Below, piece by piece: positions 34,391 to 46,193 of a DNA stretch of 64,000 nucleotides. The stretch is from the NCBI GenBank assembly GCA_012845835.1, contig JABAKD010000002.1:20040129-20104128 (forward strand), given 5' to 3'. Position 1 is the stretch's first letter, and each line of letters opens with the position of its first letter. A model generated the notes under the pieces. The model did no database searches. It saw only the letters and a list, made by a program, of their open reading frames with translations, and had not been told where the DNA came from. The position numbers and the translations under genes are program-made. This DNA is from Undaria pinnatifida (taxonomy: Eukaryota; Sar; Phaeophyceae; Laminariales; Alariaceae).

Positions 34391-34525
34391 GCCCTACTTG
34401 CTGCTTGGCCTTGCATTGCCTTGTCTTGCATTGCCTTGCCTTGCATTGTCTTGCCTTGCATTGTCTTGCCTTGCATGTCCTTGCCTTGCATTGCGTTGCC
34501 TTACCTTGGCTTGCCTTGCCTGCGG
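34388..34525. repeat. TTGCC/TTGCA/TTGTC pentanucleotide repeat
   Basis: About 27 five-base units with drifting last positions. The minus-strand frame (repeated Met-Gln-Gly-Lys) is a by-product. Confidence 0.9.
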
Positions 34526-35500
34526 AAAAAACAAGACAATGGACTTTGGAGTGATGGGTGAACAGAGCAGTTAGTTACCTCAATCGTGGTGTTGCTGTAG
34601 TGGTTGTTATTGTTGACCATGATACGACTGGCCTTTCCTTGCTTCGCCTGCCTTGAAGACAAGACACGAGAGTCAGTGGACGGTGGTGATTAGACACAGA
34701 AGAAGCCGTGACTTCAATGATACTGTTGTTGCTGTTGCTGTTATTCGTAGCAATCGTTGTGGTTGTTGCTATGTAGACCTACCTGCATTCTGTCTTCGTT
34801 GCTTCCTTTGCACCCCGCTCGCGGTGGAAGGGGAGAAGGATGTGTTGGTATATGGCTAACTCCCTGGTTGGCTACTAGCATCTGTGTACTGGTGGCGTGC
34901 TCCTGCTGCTGCTGCTGCTGCTGTACTTCTCCGGCCCCTACTGCTCTTCTACTGTAGTACTATGTTATCGTACTCGTGCTGCTGTATACTGTACCTACTT
35001 GGTGCTACTTACTACCGGTACCATAGGCTGCTGGGTTTGCTTTTTAGAGTGCGGTGTTCTCGTGTTGCCGTCGCCGTTGCCAGTGCCCATTGGTGATGAC
35101 GCGTATCTTTCGGGCGAGTTTAAAGCCGGCTGTTTTTGTTTGGGGGGTGAAGGGGGGGAGGGAGGAAAGGGCATGGGGGAGAGAGGAGAGAGAAGAGGGT
35201 GGGGGGGGGTAGGGGTTCGGCAACACCGCGACGGCTATCGCCTGTACCACAGGTAACGTGTAAAAAAATGGAGGGAGAAAAGCAGAGAAGAAGTGTTTCT
35301 TTCTTGGTGAATAGCCGTATTGATTGGTGGGTGTCTCGCGATCCATTTGCAGATCGGTCCGAATGTTTTTTTTTGCCGTTCTTGTTTGAATTGGCAGGCG
35401 CAGGGAAGAGTGAGGTTTCGGTTTGATTTGAGTTTTGGGTTTTAGGCTTTGGGCTTTATTTAGGCTTTGAGCATTTATTTCGAGTTTTCGGCTTCCGTTT
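34526..35500. other. No gene recognised
   Basis: CTGCTGCTG at 34,905-34,922 and a G-rich tract at 35,145-35,215. A frame at 35,042-35,256 looks mildly protein-like but has no supportable splice context. Confidence 0.35.
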
Positions 35501-35846
35501 TTGGTTGCATCATGTGTTACGGTTCCGTGGCAGTTTGTTTCAAGAGTTACGACAACAGATGCGTTTTCGTATTAGCAGGGGCTGCGTTATTTACGGCCCC
35601 TCCCTAAGCCGGGTGTGGCTGCCCCACCCTGATACAATCCCTTGGTCACCGTCTATAGGCCTTGAGAATAAGCAATCAGTTTACCACCTATACACTGCCT
35701 TCTTGGGAGACCTCATATCCTCTACACCTGCACAACAAGGAGCCTGCTCTGCTTCCCTGAGGGATGTACGAATGTTCTTTGGTCTCGGTCTAATAGGCCA
35801 TTCTGAGGCTGGTCATCATGAAAACCCGATGCAGGTTGCAGGCATA

Positions 35847-36330
35847 GCCCAGGCGTGTGGACCCGGTAATGTTAGTATTAATAGGTCAAGCATGCTTGTT
35901 TGTCTCGTCATGACTCTAGACCTCGCGGCACAAGGTCACGGTTCTTTAATCACATGGTGTCCAATCTGAGAATCGAACTCACGTTTGACGACCTTGGGGA
36001 GGTGCTTTGGGGTCCCTCGCTCGTCGGAAGCCCGCCAAGTCATGGAGACACCGGCCATCTACCGGGCGGTGCAGGTTAGCCCAGGCGTGTTGACCCAGTA
36101 ATGTTATTAGTAGTATTAATAGGCTATGCTTGTTTGTCTCGTCATGACTCTAGACGTCGCGGCAGTAGGCCACGATTCGTTAACATGGTGTCCAATTCAA
36201 GAGTCGATCTCGGATTTAACGACCTTGGGGAGGTGCTTTGAGCACGGGGGGGGGGTCCCTCGCTCGTCGGAAGCCTACCAAGTCATGAAGACACCGGCCA
36301 TCCACCGGGCGGTGCAGGTTCTCACGACCC
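35847..36330 (+). repeat. Tandem duplication, about 228-bp unit
   Basis: AGCCCAGGCGTGTKGACCC, ATGCTTGTTTGTCTCGTCAT, GACGACCTTGGGGAGGTG-type blocks, GTCCCTCGCTCGTCGGAAGC and ACACCGGCCATC occur twice, starting near 35,847 and near 36,075. The first unit contains a B-box-like GAATCGAACTCACG on the opposite strand, so it may derive from a tRNA-like element. Confidence 0.8.
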
Positions 36331-36339
36331 CTGTATCCC

Positions 36340-37741
36340 TCCCGCGACGACAACCGGACGGCTCCCATCTGGGTCATGTTCGCAAGAGTTTTTGTGACAG
36401 TAGTGGCTCAGGCGCGGAGGAATCGAACACCATCTCCCACGCGATATCGTCGCATCAACCCTACTCTCAGTTCATGGTGTGCGCTATGGCCTTCAAACCA
36501 AATGCCATCTCCACGCGCGGTCGTGAATACCATCCAAGTCTCAATTCGCTCGCCGTCTCAAAACTCGATCGATGCGTGTAGAAGGCGCTTTCCGGCATAC
36601 AGATACAGCAGCAGCAGTAGTAGTTGGGGCCATGAAAGATCTGTCTGCTCTCCTCGCGTTCGTCTGTATTGTGCCCCAGAGCGACTGAGTCAGCGAAAAC
36701 TACACCCTCTCGACGCGGACAGAAACCGCTATTTCTGCACAAGTTCCTCCCGGTCTCAAAACGACGCTCAGGTACCAGATAGGTATGGATGTAGCGCTAC
36801 AAAGGTTTACGTGGTCCCCGCTCATTGTACGCCTACTATGCTTACTACTGTTGTACGAGAAGCCTGACGTCCATCATCTGCGAGGAAACGCCTTTTGTTG
36901 TTTCATGTTTATCATGCTTTAACACTTTTCGTGCTTCACACTTACTACGTCGACCACCTTGATATGCGCGACAGATGAACTCCGTAGATCCGACCTTTGC
37001 GAGTCCCGCGGCGCCATCATCGCCGAACGAGCCAAGCTTGCGTGTTCCACATGAATATATATTTGTACCAGGAGTAGTTGACGTTTCCGCCGAAATTCCT
37101 TGCCAGACTTCGAATAACGCAAAAAAAGACTGGGGGGATACGGACGATCGTACACTCGCAACTTCGGTCGCAAACAAACGGATTAGATTGGAATGGCGAT
37201 AGGACGGCTGCCTTATGCGATCAACTTGGCGTAGGGCTTGAGTTTGGCGCAGGATGGAGTTGGTAGGATGAGAGAACTCTAAGGGGGGACAGGGTGGTCG
37301 AAGCTTGGCATGGGATCAGGGCGGCAGCGCGGACAAGGCGGTCGACAGGATAGATAGCCAAAAATACATGAGTTGTAATGAAACATTGTACCGGGTTACA
37401 CTATTTCCTTCACCATGTTTTTTTTTTCTTGTTTCGTGCTGATACCTCCCAACTCGACGTCATTAGGCACGTTGTTCCCAGACGCGACATTACCGCATTT
37501 TTTGTATTTTTTTTCAGTCCCCAGGCCTGGGGCCAAAAGGACGTACAGTATATGACACCGGTATGCTCTCGCTTTGCAACCGCCCCCTCTTTTGGGCATC
37601 GATCGGACATGATGGCATGATCCGAGGCGGTATTGGTTGACACATTTTCGAATAACCTGTGTCCAGGAAAATTATTTGGCTCCGTACTCTACTATTTTAT
37701 TATGAGACTAGGGGCTCAACTATATACTTTTTTTTTTTTTT
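36340..37741. other. No gene recognised
   Basis: Frames up to 163 codons at 36,376-36,867 without recognisable features. Poly(T) runs at about 37,418 and 37,728. Confidence 0.4.
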
Positions 37742-37875
37742 ATCCTCCGGCGGATGGGGAAAAATAAAGCTTTAGCTCACCACACTTCCACATATTTTCA
37801 TACGCGTCGTGTGTCGATTTAACTCAGTTGCTTTCGCAGCCCAACGCTAGCTGGCGCACCCTTCGGGTCCCATTG
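37742..37875 (+). repeat. R1 family copy with the same unique flank as 15.6 kb
   Basis: Begins ATCCTCCGGCGGATGGGGAA and ends with AACGCTAGCTGGCGCACCCT and TTCGGGTCCCATTG. It matches the inverted copy at 15,545-15,710 along its whole length. Confidence 0.75.
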
Positions 37876-38035
37876 TAGGTATAGCGTAAGCTGTCCCTAT
37901 CAGTGGTCTTCGTTACAACCCCGGCAGCGCAAGCTGCCGTTGTATACGGGTGCGTGTGTATGTTGACCCGTCAACTATATACGTATCTATATAGGCTAAC
38001 ACACGCAGGGTGGTGGTCGAGGGAGAGGCAACGTT

Positions 38036-38070
38036 AACCCCTACCCCTAACCCTAACCCTACCGCTAACC
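38036..38070 (+). repeat. Short interstitial telomere-like run
   Basis: CCCCTAACCCTAACCCTA with variant units on both sides, about 35 bases, just upstream of the second retroelement. Confidence 0.8.
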
Positions 38071-38270
38071 CGAACGTTATAGATGGGATGAAATGTTCGT
38101 GGATGATTTGGCTTGTAAAGTGCGGCCGTATGGATGCTGTGTCTTGGCCGTCGTGGGTATTGGGCTTTGGTGTTTTGGCCGTCGTGGATGCTGTGCTTTG
38201 GAAAGACGCACCACTTATCGAACTTTCTCGTCTAAAAACCCCGCTGATATGAGGTACTGTTTCTGTAGCG

Positions 38271-41200
38271 ATGGGAAACTCCCGAACTGCCGGAAACGGG
38301 GAGGCGACGGCGCCGGGACACTCGCCCCCGACCCTAACACCGCCCAGCGTTACCCCCAGCAACATCTGGAGCGACCTCGTCTATGTGCACTGGTACAGTA
38401 GTGGGTGGGGGAAGCACAAGAGGCAGACGAGGTCGACCGCGCGGATCCGGAAGGGGATCACGAGCGACGAGAACTGGGAGAGGAGCCGCCACAAACCGGG
38501 GCGAATCTCTCGACCTGGAAGCGGCAAGGTTCCCCCGGCCCCTGCCGAAGGAAGGGTTGGCGGTGGAGAGAGGGAAGGAAGGGGCGGAGAGGGAGGGGGG
38601 CCAGCACCAGGGGACATTGTGCATTTTCGCGCTTTTATTGCAGACGACCAGAGCGGTACGACCTACGGGGGCTGTGGAGCAATGACTCCTCAGGGACACC
38701 GAGTGGTGGGGTTGCCCTGCGGCCGTCAGCATGCAATGCATGCGCGGTGCGTGGTGGATGCCGTCACACGAGGCGGGGCGCAGGCGCTGCTTCTCTGCGG
38801 AGCAAGGGGATGCACGGTCCGCGATGGAAGACGGGAAGGTTTAGGAGCGGCAGATCAGTCCGACCCTGGACTACGCGTTACGGCAGCGAGACTCGGAGGG
38901 AGACCTGACGATGGCGAGGAAGGGCGCCGGGATGGCCTCTGCTATCCGTGGGAACAAAACACGTTAGGGATTGCAGGACCGCTTTGTGATGCCCCCCTTG
39001 AGGACCTCCAACAACGCTTCGTCACTGCTGTCAAAGTCCAGCCGAGGCTAGCTACTGCCCACGCCAAGCTTATCACCCGTGTGCCTGGCCTCCTCAATCA
39101 CACCTTGGGAGAGCATCGCCAATCCACACAATCGGAGACGCCGCAATCACTCTTGAGATCGCTCAAGCTGTGGTTCATCCTCCCGAATTTACTGCACTCG
39201 CAAAATGGCCGAATGAAACGGCGCGAGAGGTTTGCGTCTGCCGAACGCGGTGACGTCACCCTTTTTCTCCCGTGGTTAATGGAGTATACCTGTCGAACAT
39301 CGACGAGGCAAAGCGGGCAAGCCCGCGAAGAGATGGACGCTGATATGTTTAAGAGGGCATCATCAGCATGCCGCCATCGAGAGGGGGTGACTGCAGCAGC
39401 ACGCAGCCTCCTCGCGGAACCGCACGCGCCGGGGAACGAGGAAACGTGGGAGCGCGTGAAGGCAAAGTTCCCGGAGGAGGACCAGACCTGTGTCTCCGAA
39501 GCTGCAGCGGCAGCGTTGGCAGCAAGTTCCTTCGACCCGGAGGAAGGAAGTGGTCCCAACTGGCGCCCGGAGGAAGAATTCGACCCACAGGTGGTCCTCG
39601 AGGTTATCAATTCTCGCAACGCGTTACCAGGAGCGGGATGCGACGGCCTGCGCTTTTCGCACTTTAGCTGCAGTCAATATTCAGGACTGGGTTCGGGCGG
39701 GAAAAAAACGAAGCTGGCATTGAAGCTTTCTGGAGAAGAATCATCAATGATCCAAATGCCTTCCCGCCTGAATTCCGGCAGCTCTTCTTCCAATCCAACC
39801 TCACGGCCTTGGGTGAAAAATGCCGCCTCGTGTGCGTGGGGATGACGTGGAGGCGGCTTATTTCGGCCGGGAACATACGGCAGTGGCGACCACTGGACCG
39901 TTCGTGGCCAAATGTTGCGGCGACATGTCTGCGCCCCTGTTCTTTCAGATGGAATCAGGATAAATGCGGAGGGTCGAACCCTCCAGTGGGGTACAACAAG
40001 GGGATGCCATGGGGTCGGCGTTGTTCTGCATGCCGCTCCTGCCGGCGCTGAAGCGGACACGGGCGGAATTCAAGTCAAGAGGTGTAGAGGCATTTGCTTA
40101 CCTAGATGATATTATCATCGGAATGATGGAAATCACACCCGATACTGTGGAAGTTGCACCCTTTTTTTCCAGCGCGAGCTGTCCAACATCGGCATTGCGA
40201 TCAACCCGAGCAAAACGGTTGCTCTGCCCCCGAAGGCGCACGTACCTACTCCGGAACAAATCGTCCTTCTTGAAGGTATTGGCGTCAGCATCGCCGAACG
40301 TGGAGGCGTTAAGGTGGTTGGGGTGCCCGTCGGCACAGATGAATACGCGAGGGAGAGCGCAATCGAGATAGTCCGAAACGGTGGAGCGGAGCAACTCGCG
40401 CGGATGTTATCGCACAAGCCGAACAAGCAATCAACCAACCTAATTGCCACCAGCTCTATGGTGCAGCGAACCTCCTACCTTGAACGCGTAATGGACCCAG
40501 AACTATCGCTGGCTGCATGCCAAAAGGCAGATGGAAACGCCTTGTGGATGCTGAAGAAACTGCTCGATCTCCCGGGGGCAGCAGAAGAGTCGTCGTATTT
40601 CGCAGACGGGTGTCCGACAAACATGTGCTGACCCTGCAACCTTATCAACAGGCGCAAGCGAGCCTGTCCTCCGGGGCCGCAAGGTGTGGGTTGTCGTCGG
40701 CTGAAGCCCGGAGGATGTCAGCATCCACTGGGAGCTTGGTGGCGACGGTGCCGGAGGTGCTTGCTGATCTGTCCGGCACACAAAGTTCGGAGGGAGCTGC
40801 CCGATTCTAACCTCGTGCGGCGCATCTGGAACAGCTTCAGCGACCTCCGCAATGTGCATGGGGTTGCGGAGGAGGTCATGGCGAACGCCGTGCCGGAAAA
40901 CTGGCGGGACAGAGCCTTTAGAGCAGGAGAGCAATGTGCCTCGGGGCAATCAGTTGCAGACGTGTTGCCTGCACATGACGCCGAAACTATTAGCTCCAGC
41001 AAAGCGCAGCATAGACTAGGTAAACTGGTTAACCGAGTTCGTTATGAGAGGTACGTCGCTTCGCTTGATCAGCTCCCCGAGACGAGACGAGGCCCCAGCG
41101 AGAAACAGTCGACTCTCAAGGCGAGAAGGAGACGCGAGGCTTGGCCAAGGCAACGGAATCAATCGGGATCAGGGGCTACCGCCTTCCTAAGGGCGAGACC

Positions 41201-42032
41201 TGTAGACTCAGCTAGAACCATCCCTGCATCAGAGTTCGTGACGGCGGGGAGAGGTTTCGGGGGATAGAGGAATTCCTCGCGGCGAGATGTCCGTGCTGCG
41301 GTGAAGCGGAGGTTAATATGCGGCATGCACGACTGTGTCACCGATCGGGTGCGCTGGTGAACCAGCACCAACCCCTTGTGTACGCAATCCCCCGTACCCT
41401 TAAAAGCATGCCCATCCGCCACCAAGTGGAGAGCGGAGCTCCGTTCCACGCAGACAGGGATTTGCGAATGGAAATCGTTATCGAGGCGGGTGGCCTCCGA
41501 GATTCTACGGCATCAGAGTATCGTGACAAATCGATAGTCATCGACGTCACGTATGCGGGCCCACAAGCGGGAGTCCACATTCGAGCAGGCAGCGTGGATC
41601 GAAGCGGATCAGCTGCTTCCACTTCCGAGGCGCGCAAGCGCAACCACTACGCTCGTCCGGGACAGGTGTCCTTCGACGAGCGCAGCTACAAACTCGCCAC
41701 CCTCGCGGTGGAAAGCTTTGGGCGCCTCGGTAAAGAAGGCAGCGGCCTGATCGATCAGATATCGGCGAGCATCGTTGGAGGGACGGACGCAACCTCCCGA
41801 GCGCGGAAAGGCGTCTGCAAGGAGCGCCTATTCCAAATAATCTCTTGTGACCACTCAGGTCGCGATTTCGCCCAGAGTTCATCGATTTAGGCTATCTCTG
41901 AGGGATCGTCAGGCCGTGAGGGAAAGGGAGGAAGGAGTGGGAGGACTACGGCCACTGGCGTGGGGTGGTAATGATGAAGATCAAGGTAGACTAATAGCCA
42001 AAACATATATAAGGAAAGGAAGCAGTAGATAA
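38271..42032 (+). mobile_element. Degenerate retroelement: RING-like N-terminus, reverse transcriptase (YLDD), zinc knuckle and restriction-like endonuclease
   Basis: A 524-codon frame (38,271-39,845) holds a Cys/His cluster (LPCGRQHAMHARC, LLCGARGC), then FDPQVVLEVINSRN and GAGCDGLRFSH, which look like the start of an RT domain. After frame changes come GVQQGDAMGSALF (motif B) and AFAYLDDIIIGM (YLDD at 40,099-40,110), an RT thumb region, a CPCC...H...C knuckle (from 41,289) and a block with EIVIEAGGLRD, YRDKSIVIDVTY and ARPGQVSFDERSYKLA. Zinc knuckle plus restriction-like endonuclease at the C-terminus is the layout of site-specific R2-type non-LTR elements. Motif A, expected between about 39,890 and 39,910, is not found and seems deleted. 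Multiple frame changes make it non-functional. Ends are approximate. Confidence 0.8.
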
Positions 42033-43255
42033 AAGGAGAAGATGTAGGGAAAGGAAATGAGGAAATGGTTGGCAGAAGATACAACTGTTTTATGGAGGAA
42101 TTATTCGACTTCGTAGATACTACTGCCTTATGGAAGGATATCCGATTTGCATCGGAACGGCGTCTACGCTATATCGTCGGAGGGCATAAATAGCAATAAT
42201 AATATGTGCCCTGGTATTGCACCATGCCAAATTTTTAACAATTTCAATGTATATTAATTTCAAAATGTCAAGTCAAAATTTCGTCATTGGACAAGCCACA
42301 TCATGCCGTCATGCCACAACAACAAAACAAGTCGTCATCATCGGACACGCCACCGTTTCTTTCCCGCCACCAAATTGCTCACTACCACTACTGCTGACTT
42401 GTACCTCCGGGTTGACCCATTACTTTACAATGTTTTTCCGCATGGAAACGCCTCCTTGAAGCAGCACAGACCATCGCCACCCCCCCCTACCCCCCACCCG
42501 CGCTTGCCTCGAGGGTCCAACGAAAACAACGTACAATACGCTGACCGAGTTGTTTGTTGGTGGGCCACTTTTGCAAAGCAGAGTCAAGCGACGCCACCCC
42601 CCGCCCCTTCCCCCACCTCCCGTTTTACCACGTGGAGGAATAAACGCACCGTTCTCTGATGAAGGAGATTAAATCGTCCCAATGCAGGTCGTAGTTTTCT
42701 CACGTGCAACACATATCCCCCCCCCCTCGCGCTGACTCCCCCGCCCCCCCCCCCCCTCCCGCCGCCGCCATTCCAACTGGTCGCCTGCCATGCCATACAC
42801 TCCAGTACCTCCCGTGCCCCCCCCCCCCCCCCCCCCCCCCCCACCCCTCGACGCTTGCTTTCCTATATACAGCAATCACTCCACCCGCCCTCCCCCCCCC
42901 GACATGCAGAAACGACCGCAACAATTTTTCTCTATTCAATTTTCGCAAACAAAATAAACGCCCCTGAGTGAAACAATAATGGCATACCGCCGGGTCGGCA
43001 ATGGTCGGTCCTGAGACAATTCCCTCCACTCCCCTTCTCGTGCACCACCAAATCAAGCCAACAATACACAAGTGGAAGCCCAACCCAGAAAAACTCTGTC
43101 ATCGCCGGGGGCATCATGCCGTGTGCAATCCGGTTACACCTCCTGCCTTTCGTTCAACTCCTTCCTTGCCCACCGTTCGGTCGCAGCCCCCCCTTGGGTT
43201 ACTCCGCGGTCAGAACATTCGTTCGAAGCTGTCATCCACATGCAAGAAAGAACGC
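42033..43255. other. No gene recognised; poly(C) tracts
   Basis: Long C-runs at 42,479-42,497, 42,717-42,760 and 42,818-42,846. All long frames here come from these runs. Confidence 0.5.
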
Positions 43256-43257
43256 AC

Positions 43258-43460
43258 AAGGTGCGGAAGGTCGCCTCACAATCGGTTCTTACAGTAGTAG
43301 GATGCAGCTGATATTTTCTGCGACTCGCCGAACACCTCACGGCGCTTCGCGCCTGGTGCACGCGATGTCTGCCTGCATGAAACCCGACGTGCTTCGCCCC
43401 GGTATTTGCAGGGCTACGAGGGTCTATGGTCATAAGACTACGGCTATTGCATGAAAGTAC
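43258..43460 (+). repeat. Dispersed repeat family R8, copy 1
   Basis: GCCGAACACCTCACGGCGCT, TCGCGCCTGGTGCAC, GTCTGCCTG, ACCCGACGTGC, CCCGGTATTTGC and ACTACGGCTATTGCATGAAA match 54,905-55,160 in order and orientation. Confidence 0.75.
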
Positions 43461-44898
43461 CCACACACACTATTGTAACAAGATCTCCTCATCCGACGCC
43501 AACCACCTCCGTGTGCAACCCGTGCATCGATACAACCAGTGCACTGCAAGCGAAGCAGCATCAACGAGGGGAAAAAATCGAACCCTACCCTGCCCTACCC
43601 TACCCTTATGCGGTGTTTCGGAGGGAGCGGGGCCTAAAAGGCAGGTTCAGATCAAGTACGGTGGGTTCCGCTGAAACTTCTGACGCACGCCAATCAGTGC
43701 GGACGATCAAATCAGCCCACCAATGACAGCGAGGCGGCGCGATACCACAGCCTCTTTCGGTTTCTCCTCCAAACGAAAAAAAAAACAAGAAAAAAAAAAA
43801 CAAGCAAAAAAACAAGCAAAAAAACAAAAAGAACCAAAACGCCACAATTACACGTACACCGACCTACTGTATGGATGTACGGAAGGTCGCGCAATGATGG
43901 CCGTAACCCGGCTGATGGGACACGCGGCCAAGATTGAGGTTGGGGGGAGAGAGAGAAAGAGAGAGAGAGAGAGAGACAAACGAGAGGGAAAAAGAAAAAG
44001 AAAGAAGGTGAGACTCGTCCGCCCATCTCCCCCTCCCTCTCTGTCCCACCAAAAACCCCCAAAACACCAAACACACACCGGAAGTACACACACAACTACG
44101 CTCACGAACGAATGAACCAGTGCGCGAATACTTACTCACCCAAATCTTTAACGGGATAAACACGAGCATGCGCACCCTGCCCTACCGCTCACCCTGCCCG
44201 CCTACCGGATAATCCAAATGGTGATTCCTCGTCCGCGCTTGCACACGCACGCCAACTTAGGCTTAGGTTTGCTTTCATCATTCGGGTAAGGGGGGGCAGG
44301 GCGGCGGGGGGGGGGGGGGAGGGGGGGGATTATTCCGACCCACACGCTAGGTATCATACTTGCTACCGCTTCAAAAGCGCTACTTCTTTGTACGTACATT
44401 AACACCGTACAAGTACTACTGTACGAATAATACCTCCAACACGAAAACCACGTCACAGTCGTTGCGGCGGCGAGCGAAAAAAAGTCAACACCTGGAATTT
44501 TTTTTTTAGGCGGGGGGTGGGGGGAGGGTGCTTGCTTCAATGATTTGGTCCCCGCCACTTCCTCAAAATAGCTTTTTACATATAGCAACGCAGTGGCTGC
44601 CTCGACGAAGAAAGTATAACAGCCCACACGTACATGATCCGGGGCACAACTTTTCCCTTCAGCAAATCAGCAACAAAAACAAAATAAATACATACAAAAG
44701 TGTCACTGCTTGCTGCCTATCCGAAACCGATCGAGCCAGCCCCACGCCTGGCTCCAGCATTATCAACAGCAACAACCACGCTTCTGTCAAACCGCGTCGA
44801 TAAAAAACGCGCTGAAAGAAAACAGAGAGGAATTTACAAAAATCAGTGTCACCTTTGCCCCCCCCCCCCCCCCTCCACCCTCGCCCCCTCCCACCCCC
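43461..44898. other. No gene recognised
   Basis: GAGAGAGA at 43,948-43,976, G-runs at 44,290-44,330 and a C-run near 44,860. Short frames only. Confidence 0.4.
43775..43830 (+). repeat. A-rich (CAAAAAA)n tract
   Basis: Runs of A broken by single C or G, giving a lysine-rich frame that is not a gene. Confidence 0.8.
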
Positions 44899-45066
44899 AT
44901 GAAAATCGCGGGACTCGTTTCAAGACCTTCGTCTTCCGCGACCCTCTGCCGCGTTACCCCCGCCTATCTCCAATACCGTCTCCCCCTCCCTTCTTCTCCC
45001 GCCTGCATTACGGCGGCAATGTGCCAAATACGCCGTCTCTCATGCCCGCCGATCGAGCGAGAAAGG
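44899..45066 (+). other. Possible orphan exon
   Basis: An open stretch from an ATG at 44,899 ends at a strong donor, GAAAG/GTAAGT. In the neighbouring frame it reads RFKTFVFRDPLPRYPRLSPI, which looks protein-like. No partner exon could be linked on either side and no family is recognised. Confidence 0.15.
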
Positions 45067-46193
45067 TAAGTCGACCAGCCTTGACGAGCTCACGAGCTTT
45101 CAAGCTCCCAAGAAAGCTCGCATGATCCCAAAGCTCCCAGAAGCTCACAAGCTCACAAGCGAGCGAAAATACACTCCAACGATGTCCACTCTGCTTGTGA
45201 AACCATCGGATTAAATCCTTCAAAATCCCCGCCTTGCGCGGTTCGAAAGAACAAATAATCCAATCAAAACGCTCACCCCACCCCCACAAAAGCACCGCAT
45301 GCGTACAGCTGTTGCCTCTACGTCCAAAGGCTTACTGGTAGAGCGGCGAATGCCTGTCCGAGAACTAAAAAAGGTCTTTCCATGCCCTGCATACGGCATG
45401 CCGCCGTCCATGAACGACATTAGAGTGGGGTCCCCATACAATGCCGGTTGAATAATGCCTATTTCCGGTATAGTGCGGTTGGCATCGCTGGGCACGACTG
45501 GAGCCCGTCATCCTATACATACTACAAGTATCGGTACTGCACCCAATAGTGCCGGTGTCCCGTATTCGGCCGGTATTGCTGACTGGCACATACCAGCACT
45601 ACAGGGAGACCACTCCTCCCTGCTAGCCTCTTTACAGCTGCATCTCAGCTTTCGGGACAACCCTTTTAGCACCGCACTCCCGACACGGGGACAAAACACT
45701 CGGAGTCAGACTACGAATTTTTTTCAGGAGTTGGAAATTGGTCAAACAATAAAACTGGGATGGTCCACCTCTCTGCAAGTTTGTTTTCAACCCCCTTTTA
45801 GAAAGACCTACAACCTCCGTTTCGGTGACGAAACACTTGTGATCAGAGTGGGGATCAGTTTTGGGTCTGCTATAAACCCTTTAGCTACTTTTGCAAAACG
45901 GATTAGACTCTCTAACCCATGCGACACGTTCCGGAAATAACGACAATTTTTCAATTGGACTTAGGCCTTGTACAGTCGTTTCTCTCTTCTACTGCACAAA
46001 ACGTCCTCCAAGTAGTGTTTTTCCCAAAAAGGATGTGCAGTTCTAAAGGCGCTAGGTCAAGCTCCCCCCACCCTCCCCTTGTCACGTCGTCCACCCCGCC
46101 CCCACCCCCGCCTCCATCCTCACCCCCATCTCCACCCCCATCCCCGCCCCACCATCCGCCCCGCCCCCGCCCTAGTTCTGCCTCCTGAGGGTT
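45067..46193. other. No gene recognised
   Basis: AGCTCACAAGCTC repeats at 45,085-45,165. C-rich tract at 46,060-46,175. The 3' untranslated sequence of the minus-strand J-domain/lectin gene would lie at the right end. Confidence 0.4.

Noticed and set aside
34084-34491. Minus-strand frame with repeated Met-Gln-Gly-Lys
   Set aside because: Reading of the TTGCC pentanucleotide repeat; a five-base unit gives this pattern in any open frame.
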